Shown here one piece after another: positions 1 through 4,763 of a stretch of 7,996 nt of DNA; position 1 is the first letter of the stretch; each line of letters begins with the position of its first letter. A model generated the notes under the pieces. The model saw only the letters and a program-made list of their open reading frames with translations. It was not told the origin of the DNA and ran no database searches. The translations under genes were made by a program, and so were the position numbers. Source of the stretch: an uncultured Terriglobus sp. (lineage in GTDB: Bacteria; Acidobacteriota; Terriglobia; Terriglobales; Acidobacteriaceae); assembly GCA_937871605.1 (NCBI GenBank), contig CALMRM010000040.1, positions 10,677 through 18,672 of the forward strand, given 5' to 3'.

Positions 1-258
1 CACACGTACAACGCAACGGGCCACGTGCGGCAGCAGAACGGTGCTGCCCGGTGCGGATCCCACGCTAGCCTCGCCAGCGCCTAGCTGCTGCAGCTGCACC
101 ATATTCAGCGGACTCTGCGGTCCACGCATACTTTGCTGTAGGTGGTCACGAAAGGCCTGGATCGCCTGCCGCTCGGCGGGGGAAAGCCTTTGCGCCAGTT
201 GCCACGGGGGCAGCGCAAGCAGCAGCAAACCGCATAGGGCGGAGAGGCAGCGTTTCAT
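1..258 (-). CDS. Secreted protein of unknown family, N-terminal 86 residues (3' end beyond window)
   Basis: This reading frame starts at ATG 258 and runs without a stop to base 1, giving exactly 86 codons, so the gene continues past the left edge. A Shine-Dalgarno-like GAAAGGA lies about 7 nt upstream of the ATG. The product begins MKRC followed by a hydrophobic stretch (about residues 4-18, rich in Leu and Ala) and a likely signal peptidase site near residues 20-24 (QLAQR), so it is probably exported. The visible mature part (residues 24-86) is hydrophilic and Gln-rich, with an amphipathic-looking segment beginning LSPAERQAIQAF. There is no lipobox cysteine after the hydrophobic stretch. I do not recognise the family. 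It is transcribed divergently from the Lgt-like gene, with 103 bp between the start codons. The coding call is supported by the start, ribosome site and signal peptide; the function is unknown. Confidence 0.7.
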   Translation of the reverse strand, partial: MKRCLSALCGLLLLALPPWQLAQRLSPAERQAIQAFRDHLQQSMRGPQSPLNMVQLQQLGAGEASVGSAPGSTVLLPHVARCVVRV

Positions 259-324
259 GGAACATCCTTTCAGGTACAACCGGCTGGAGCCGTGTCGTCC
301 CGCGACGAACGGACCGGGGCCAAT

Positions 325-354
325 AGACCCATGCCGTCGCGTCCCACGTATTCT
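325..354 (+). promoter_or_regulatory. Possible promoter of the lgt-like gene (weak)
   Basis: TAGACC (325-330) and TATTCT (349-354) each match 4 of 6 bases of the sigma-70 -35 and -10 consensus and are 18 bp apart. Transcription would then start at about 361-362, on or next to the GTG start codon at 362, giving a leaderless message. This fits the lack of any Shine-Dalgarno upstream of that GTG. The match is weak and such boxes occur by chance, so this is only a suggestion. The rest of the 103-bp divergent gap shows nothing else I can support. Confidence 0.2.
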
Positions 355-361
355 TACAGAT

Positions 362-1102
362 GTGTACCCGCACCTTGCACATCTGGGACCGGTCACCCTT
401 CCGACCTACGGCGCGGTGGCGGCGCTTGGCCTGGTGCTGGCCACCCTGCTGGCCGCTCGCTGTGCGCGGCTGCTCCGTTTGAACGACGAAGCCGTGTGGA
501 ACCTGTGCCTGCTCAGCGCAGTGGGCACGCTTGTGGTGTCGCGGCTGGTCATCGTCGCACAGGTGCCGTCGGCCTTTCTGCACTACCCCATGTACATCCT
601 CACGCTGCCCACGGTCACCCGCTACGGCCTGCTGGCTGCTGTGCTCACCGGGGTCGCGTACGCCCTATGGCAACGGCTACCACTGCTGCGCACGGCAGAC
701 GCGCTGACGCCGGGTGCGCTGCTGCTGCAGGCGGCGCTGCACGGGGGCAGCCTGTTTGCGGGCGATGACCTGGGTTCGCCCACGCGGCTGCCGGTTGGCC
801 AGTGGATTCGCGGCGACCGCGGGTACCATCCTGTGGCGCTGTATGCGGCGGTGCTATCGCTACTGGGTGCCGCGCTGACCTATGGTTACCTGCGCAGCCA
901 GCCCCGCGCGGGTGAAGTGCTGGGCTTGGGGCTTGCCGTTGCGGCGCTTAGCCGCTTCTTTATCGATCAGTTGCGGCCCGACTATGTGTTGCCTGACGCA
1001 CTGCTGGGCAATGCTCTGCGGGTGGACCAGGCCGTGCTCATCGCGCTAGCTGCGGCAGGCATGGCGTTCTTTTTCAAACGGGAGCGGCACGATGCCCAGT
1101 AA
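362..1102 (+). CDS. Divergent Lgt-family (prolipoprotein diacylglyceryl transferase-like) membrane protein
   Basis: The 246-residue product has about seven hydrophobic segments (for example 16-34, 49-67, 89-103, 156-176, 185-200 and 221-238). It follows the Lgt layout: LPTYG near the start (13-17), a YG-containing helix (88-89), a G-D-D-x-G loop (134-138), HPVALY (156-161), RFFIDQLRPD (198-207) and a closing LRVDQ (219-223). Lgt moves diacylglycerol from phosphatidylglycerol to the lipobox cysteine of prolipoproteins in the inner membrane. By-eye alignment with E. coli Lgt keeps Tyr26 (Y16), Gly154 (G138) and Arg239 (R198). It replaces His103 by Y88, Arg143 by H127, Asn146 by S130 and Glu151 by D135, so activity is doubtful and it may be a paralogue with another role. 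The frame is open further upstream, but GTG 362 places the family's usual N-terminus; a start at ATG 257 would add 35 non-membrane residues. No Shine-Dalgarno is visible. The 3' end overlaps the next gene by 11 nt, indicating coupled translation. Confidence 0.8.
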   Translation: MYPHLAHLGPVTLPTYGAVAALGLVLATLLAARCARLLRLNDEAVWNLCLLSAVGTLVVSRLVIVAQVPSAFLHYPMYILTLPTVTRYGLLAAVLTGVAYALWQRLPLLRTADALTPGALLLQAALHGGSLFAGDDLGSPTRLPVGQWIRGDRGYHPVALYAAVLSLLGAALTYGYLRSQPRAGEVLGLGLAVAALSRFFIDQLRPDYVLPDALLGNALRVDQAVLIALAAAGMAFFFKRERHDAQ

Positions 1103-2483
1103 AAACATGCTGCCCAAGGGCAAGCGACGGCAGTCGGTCAAAGCGGACTACCGGGTCATGCGCGACGCGGCCAACGAGGTGGAAACTGCCGACCTCGCAG
1201 CGGCGGAGGCCCAACTGTACGGCGAAGCGGCTCCGGCTGCTGTGTCACCCGCTACACGCGTGACGGCCGCAGGTCCGGTACCCGAGAAGCGTGGCTTCCA
1301 GAAGAGCGGCCGCCGCCAACAGCGCTCCATCCCAGAGCCAGCACCTGAAGCACTGGCGCAGACAGAAGAGGATGACGAGATCCTGCTGCCCGGCCCAGAG
1401 ATCGCCAGCGTCGGCGGCACACGCACCTGGGTGGCCGACGCCGACGCACGTGGGCAGCGGCTGGACGCTTACCTGGCAAAGGCGCTGCCGGAGATTTCGC
1501 GCGCACGCGCCCAGCTGCTGATCGAGCATGGGCAGGTGCGCGTGAACGGCGCCGTGGGCCGTGCCAAGGGCAAACTGCAGGGCGGCGAAACCGTGGTGGT
1601 CGAAGGTGAACCGCAGCCCGCGCCACTGCGCGCCACGCCGGAGGACATTCCGCTCAGCATCGTCTTCGAGGACCGGCACATGGCCGTCATCGACAAACCC
1701 GCCGGCATGATGGTGCATGCGGGCAGCGGCCTGAACGACGATGCGCGCAGCAGCGGTACGCTGGTGAATGCGCTGCTGTTTTACTTCAAGGACCAGCTGA
1801 GCGCTGTCGGTGGCCCGCTGCGGCCCGGCATCGTGCACCGGCTGGACAAGCAAACCAGCGGTCTCATCATGGTGGCAAAAACCGATGCCGCGCACCGCGC
1901 CCTGGCGGCGATGTTTGCGGATCGCTCGCTGGAAAAACGCTACATTGCCCTGGTGCATCGAAACGTCCGCAACGACCGCGGCCTCATCGACCTGCCCATT
2001 GCGCGCGACCGCGTACGCCGCACCCGCATGACCACACGCGTGAACGCGGGCTACCTAACCACGGCCAGCCACGGCACGCCCGCACAGCGGCATCCGGAGG
2101 AGTTCGACGTCGCCACGCAGCGCCGTTCCAACGACCCACGCCCGGCGCGCACGCACTACACCGTGCTGGAGCGGCTGCACACCCCTGCGGGCGACTTTAC
2201 GCTGCTGGATCTGCGCATCGAAACCGGGCGGACCCACCAGATCCGCGTACACATGCAGGCGCTGGGGCACCCCGTGGTGGGCGACACGCTGTATGGCGCG
2301 CCCGCACGCATCGCCGGGCTGCCGGAGGGCGCGGCTCAATTCACGCGCAACTTTCTGCACGCGGCGCACCTGACGCTGCAGCACCCCATCACCGGCAAAC
2401 CGCTGGACCTTCAGGCACCTCTGCCGGCAGAACTGGAGCTCCTGCTCACTCAGTTGCGGGCCTTGCGTCCTGCTGACGCGTAG
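1092..2483 (+). CDS. RluA/RluD-family pseudouridine synthase with long N-terminal extension
   Basis: This 463-residue protein should isomerise uridine to pseudouridine in RNA, most likely 23S rRNA as for RluD; the exact target cannot be read from sequence. After a charged, Ala-rich extension (1-110) comes an S4 RNA-binding domain (about 121-170, with GQRLDAYL and VRVNG). The catalytic domain follows: DKPAGMMVHAG (201-211), then the GIVHRLDKQTSG motif (246-257), in which Asp252 is the catalytic aspartate. Later motifs are LEKRYIALV (280-288), TGRTHQIRVHMQALGHPVVGD (378-398) and a Leu-rich C-terminus. RluD is near 326 residues, so this form is about 140 longer, from the N-terminal extension and an insert around 310-352. 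Start ATG 1092 has GGGAG 7 nt upstream, inside the end of the lgt-like gene. The two genes overlap by 11 nt and are probably one transcription unit. Confidence 0.93.
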   Translation: MPSKNMLPKGKRRQSVKADYRVMRDAANEVETADLAAAEAQLYGEAAPAAVSPATRVTAAGPVPEKRGFQKSGRRQQRSIPEPAPEALAQTEEDDEILLPGPEIASVGGTRTWVADADARGQRLDAYLAKALPEISRARAQLLIEHGQVRVNGAVGRAKGKLQGGETVVVEGEPQPAPLRATPEDIPLSIVFEDRHMAVIDKPAGMMVHAGSGLNDDARSSGTLVNALLFYFKDQLSAVGGPLRPGIVHRLDKQTSGLIMVAKTDAAHRALAAMFADRSLEKRYIALVHRNVRNDRGLIDLPIARDRVRRTRMTTRVNAGYLTTASHGTPAQRHPEEFDVATQRRSNDPRPARTHYTVLERLHTPAGDFTLLDLRIETGRTHQIRVHMQALGHPVVGDTLYGAPARIAGLPEGAAQFTRNFLHAAHLTLQHPITGKPLDLQAPLPAELELLLTQLRALRPADA

Positions 2484-2526
2484 TACGTGCTCAGCAAGCC
2501 ATACACCTGGCTTGGTAGACTACGCG
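2477..2526 (+). other. Nested inverted repeat spanning the synthase stop codon and the next gene's leader
   Basis: An outer 8-bp repeat, CGCGTAGT (2477-2484) and ACTACGCG (2519-2526), encloses an inner 7-bp hairpin, CAAGCCA (2495-2501) and TGGCTTG (2508-2514), with a 6-nt loop. The left outer arm contains the TAG stop of the pseudouridine synthase gene, and the right outer arm ends 4 nt before the ATG of the VWFA gene. No T-run follows, so it is not a standard intrinsic terminator. It could be an RNA structure that limits read-through or start-site access, or a chance fold. Confidence 0.4.
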
Positions 2527-2530
2527 GGAT

Positions 2531-3604
2531 ATGCCCGTGTTCCGCCCCCTGCTCCTCTCTTGTGTCTTCTTCATAAGCCTGGCCTCCGCACAGGTCAAAC
2601 CTGCCGCCGTTCCCGCACTGCCGCCCGCCTCCACCGACGTGGATTCCCCCGGCAAAGTGCCTTCTACAGCGCCGCAGACCGCAGCACCCACGACGCAAGC
2701 TGCTCCGGCACCCACAGGGGCAGTACCCACCAACGATCCGCTGTCAGTCCCTGAGGCCAGCGCGCCCACCATCCGCGCCTTTGTGCCGGAGGTGCCGCTG
2801 GTGTTCACCGTGACGGACGGCAAAGGCCGCTTTGTGACCGGGCTGAAGCAGGAAAACTTCGGCCTGCTGGACGACCGCAAGCCACCGGAGCGGATCATCT
2901 CGTTCACGCAGCAGGCGAATCTGCCGCTGCGCATCGGCATCCTGCTCGACACGTCCAACTCCATCCGCTCGCGCTTTCAGTTTGAGCAGCAGGCCGCCAC
3001 GGAGTTCCTCTTGCAGGTGCTGCGCCCCAAGCAGGATGCGGCGTTTGTCGAAGGTTTTGATGTGCGGCTGGATGTCGCGCAGGACTACACCAACAGCGTG
3101 GACAAGCTGAGCACCGCCATCAGCAAGCTGCGGCCTGGCGGTGGCACCGCGTTCTTCGACGCCATTTACCAGACCTGCCGCGACCAGATGCTGACCATCA
3201 AGTCCAACGACACCATCCGCAAGGCCCTGATCGTGGTCTCCGACGGCGAGGACAACTATTCGCACGCCTACGAGCAGGACGCCATCAAGGAGTGCCAGCG
3301 TGCCGAGACCATCGTATACACCATCTCCACCAACGTTTCGCCGTCACGCGACAAGGGTGACGAGGTGCTGCAGAGGCTAAGTGACGCCACCGGTGGACGT
3401 ACCTTCTTCCCCATCAAGATTGAGGACGTGGCACAGGGCTTTCACTCCATTGAGGAGGAGTTACGTTCGCAGTACTCGCTGCGCTACCGGCCCGCCGACC
3501 TGAAGCAGGATGGTGCCTTCCGCTCCATCTATCTGGTCGCGCTCGATCAGCGGCTGCATGTGCGTGCCCGCAAAGGCTACTTCTCACCGCGTGCGTCGCG
3601 GTAA
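2531..3604 (+). CDS. Secreted VWFA-domain protein of the acidobacterial VWFA-related family
   Basis: This 357-residue protein has an N-terminal signal peptide (1-20, ending SLASA before QVKP) and a Pro/Ala/Thr-rich linker (about 23-78). Next comes a short beta-rich segment (about 88-126, FTVTDGKGRFVTGL) and then a von Willebrand factor A domain (about 132-315). The metal-ion site looks complete: DTSNS (140-144, the DxSxS motif), Thr206 in GGGTAFFDAIY and Asp238 in VVSDGEDN. A beta-rich tail (about 316-357, RSIYLVALDQ, VRARKGYFSP) closes the protein. This combination is typical of the VWFA-related family expanded in Acidobacteria (TIGR03436). VWA domains mediate metal-dependent protein binding, and no partner or enzymatic role is known for this subgroup. 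It starts 47 nt after the synthase gene with a poor ribosome site, so it may be read through or have its own promoter. It is followed by a convergent gene 66 bp away. Confidence 0.88.
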   Translation: MPVFRPLLLSCVFFISLASAQVKPAAVPALPPASTDVDSPGKVPSTAPQTAAPTTQAAPAPTGAVPTNDPLSVPEASAPTIRAFVPEVPLVFTVTDGKGRFVTGLKQENFGLLDDRKPPERIISFTQQANLPLRIGILLDTSNSIRSRFQFEQQAATEFLLQVLRPKQDAAFVEGFDVRLDVAQDYTNSVDKLSTAISKLRPGGGTAFFDAIYQTCRDQMLTIKSNDTIRKALIVVSDGEDNYSHAYEQDAIKECQRAETIVYTISTNVSPSRDKGDEVLQRLSDATGGRTFFPIKIEDVAQGFHSIEEELRSQYSLRYRPADLKQDGAFRSIYLVALDQRLHVRARKGYFSPRASR

Positions 3605-3670
3605 GCGATATCTTCTGCCCGCCCCGGCAGGTACAACCTCGTCGCTGCCACACAGTGATGCTCCTGCTCG

Positions 3671-4111
3671 TCAGCGTTGATTTTGCGGCGCATCGGGGGC
3701 GGTGAGCACCTTGATCCGCTCCTTGGTCATCGCGTACCGGCAGGCGTGGTACTCGTATCCCTCAAGCGGCGCATGCAGCGCCACGGTACTCATGTAGTTG
3801 CACTGTGCGTCGCGAAAGACGACCCAGGCACGTTCCGCCGCGACCAGCCGTTTGACGATCTCGTCATTGTCAGCTTCGTGGTCAGGCCCCGGCTTCTTAA
3901 AGTGCGCGGTGATGTTGCCGTACACCACGTTCAGTTGTTTGTCGGCGGCGCTGAACGCAGCGATCTGGCAATGCGCACTGCCGTCAGCGTCTACATGGGC
4001 CGTCTCGCACGACTTAAGCTTGGCCTCGATGGCAGAAAAATCTGTGGGCGATTGCGCACGGGCTGCCATGCACGTCAGTACAGCGAAGGAAGACACTACC
4101 AGACACTTCAC
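3671..4111 (-). CDS. Small secreted LprI/DUF1311-family protein
   Basis: With start GTG 4111 the product is 146 residues: a signal peptide (1-20, ending MAARAQ) and a mature domain carrying the DUF1311 (PF07007) pattern. The pattern is Cys35, Cys48, AADKQLNVVY (55-64), AAERAWVVFRDAQC (91-104) and Cys124 followed by TKERIKVL. Four cysteines (35, 48, 104, 124) are placed to form disulphides, as expected of an exported protein. The family includes Mycobacterium LprI, described as a lysozyme inhibitor, but most members have no tested role, so lysozyme inhibition is only a possibility. An earlier in-frame GTG at 4135 would add eight residues before the signal peptide. The 4111 start is preferred because GGAGAG lies 6 nt before it and the signal peptide is then complete. 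The gene begins 42 nt after the DUF1641 gene on the same strand and may be co-transcribed with it. It converges with the VWFA gene. Confidence 0.85.
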   Translation of the reverse strand: MKCLVVSSFAVLTCMAARAQSPTDFSAIEAKLKSCETAHVDADGSAHCQIAAFSAADKQLNVVYGNITAHFKKPGPDHEADNDEIVKRLVAAERAWVVFRDAQCNYMSTVALHAPLEGYEYHACRYAMTKERIKVLTAPDAPQNQR

Positions 4112-4117
4112 GAGACA

Positions 4118-4123
4118 CTCTCC
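4118..4123 (-). promoter_or_regulatory. Shine-Dalgarno deciding the GTG start of the LprI-like gene
   Basis: On the minus strand GGAGAG is followed by 6 nt (TGTCTC) and then GTG at 4111-4109. It sits inside the longer version of the reading frame that would start at GTG 4135, which has no comparable site. This supports the shorter protein with a standard signal peptide. Confidence 0.6.
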
Positions 4124-4153
4124 ACAGGCAGCCACATCGACACCGTGCCTACT

Positions 4154-4648
4154 TTACTTCTTCATAACAGCCTTGCCGCTGGGCAGCTGCTTGGCGTCGG
4201 TAAAGCGCCGTGTGCCAAGTGCCGTGATCAGCTCTACCCCGAGGCTCAGGCCGCGACGGCCTTCCTTCGAACTGATCTTCTTAAACAAGCCCCACATGGA
4301 GAGCGGCTCGTCCGGCGTCCGCTTGCTGGCCGTGCTCATGGCGGCGGCAATGCAACTCATGGTCTCCGGCTCCATGGCACCCAGAATCTTTCCGACACTG
4401 ATAAGGTTGCGGAGCGCGTCTACACTCTCCTGCACGCGCGCGGCCTCTGCCAGGTGCCCGGCAATCTCGTTTTTGGCATGCACCATGCCGTGCAAGAGGT
4501 CGAGGATGCCCTCGTCGTGCGCGGTCTGCAGCAGGTCATACGCGACCAGCAGTGCCTCGGCATGTTCGCGTGGCGCTGCTTCCAGCCTGCGCATCAGGCC
4601 ATCTTTGGGATCGTATTGATTCGGCGTGAACTTGATCGGATTTGCCAT
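4154..4648 (-). CDS. DUF1641 protein, formate dehydrogenase-associated (YrhD/YjgD-like)
   Basis: This 164-residue soluble, mostly helical protein has no signal peptide or membrane segment. The central stretch LISVGKILGAMEPETM (82-97) and the later segment from MWGLFKK (118-124) through RRGLSLGVELITALG (131-145) are the conserved core of DUF1641. In Bacillus subtilis members of this family (YrhD, YjgD) are encoded next to the FDH-like proteins YrhE and YjgC. The same pairing occurs here, 115 bp downstream of fdhF. The biochemical role is not established; a small subunit, maturation factor or stabiliser of the dehydrogenase would fit. Start ATG 4648 has AGGTGA (4657-4652) 3 nt upstream. The leader carries the heptamer repeats described separately. 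The C-terminus is short and basic (KAVMKK). Confidence 0.87.
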   Translation of the reverse strand: MANPIKFTPNQYDPKDGLMRRLEAAPREHAEALLVAYDLLQTAHDEGILDLLHGMVHAKNEIAGHLAEAARVQESVDALRNLISVGKILGAMEPETMSCIAAAMSTASKRTPDEPLSMWGLFKKISSKEGRRGLSLGVELITALGTRRFTDAKQLPSGKAVMKK

Positions 4649-4660
4649 GGGTCACCTGCT

Positions 4661-4753
4661 GCTGTTAGCTCTTGGTTGTTAGTTGTTAGTTGTTAGTTGT
4701 TAGTTGTTAGTTCCACGCCTCTTACCAACAACTAACAACAAACAACTAACAGC
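4661..4753 (-). repeat. Inverted pair of heptamer arrays between fdhF and the DUF1641 gene
   Basis: On the plus strand the left arm (4661-4712) reads as seven consecutive heptads: GCTGTTA, GCTCTTG and five GTTGTTA, plus GTT. The right arm (4726-4753), read on the opposite strand from 4753, is four heptads: GCTGTTA, GTTGTTT, GTTGTTA, GTTGTTG. Both arms therefore begin with GCTGTTA and keep the same seven-base phase. A perfect 13-bp stem can form between AACAACTAACAAC at 4727-4739 and any of several registers of the left arm, for example 4696-4708 with an 18-nt loop. In the fdhF transcript this would fold as a hairpin between the fdhF stop (4764) and the DUF1641 ribosome site (4652-4657). It occupies most of the 115-bp gap. 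A role in mRNA processing, or in setting the level of the downstream gene, is inference. Confidence 0.8.
4675..4712 (+). repeat. Short tandem repeat: five perfect GTTGTTA units plus GTT
   Basis: Five identical 7-bp units run from 4675 to 4709, followed by a partial GTT (4710-4712). Perfect units in only one arm of the inverted structure suggest recent copy-number change by slippage. The tract is non-coding: it lies between the fdhF stop and the DUF1641 start, and on the minus strand it contains TAA triplets in every unit. Confidence 0.92.
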
Positions 4754-4763
4754 TAAAGTCTCA

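Noticed and set aside
292..314. GTCG/CGAC short inverted repeat in the divergent gap
   Set aside because: Only 4 bp of stem in GC-rich DNA; it is likely by chance.
41..361. Upstream extension of the Lgt-like reading frame, including ATG 257
   Set aside because: The extra residues overlap the divergent gene at 1-258, are not membrane-like and do not match the Lgt N-terminus. GTG 362 fits the family.
1245..1958. A 237-codon open frame on the minus strand opposite the pseudouridine synthase
   Set aside because: It is a shadow of the S4 and catalytic domains on the other strand, with no recognisable protein.
3615..3630. CTGCC/GGCAG hairpin in the 66-bp gap between the convergent genes
   Set aside because: The stem is only 5 bp with a 6-nt loop and no T-run follows on either strand, so it cannot be called a terminator.
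4112..4135. Earlier GTG start (4135) for the LprI-like gene
   Set aside because: It places eight residues before the signal peptide and lacks a ribosome site, while GTG 4111 has GGAGAG at 6 nt.
3677..4696. A 339-codon open frame on the plus strand opposite the LprI-like and DUF1641 genes
   Set aside because: It runs through two recognisable minus-strand genes and ends in the heptamer repeat. No domain or ribosome site supports it.
4661..4753. CRISPR array or insertion-sequence end
   Set aside because: The units are 7 bp with no spacers, there is no transposase, and no flanking target duplication was seen.
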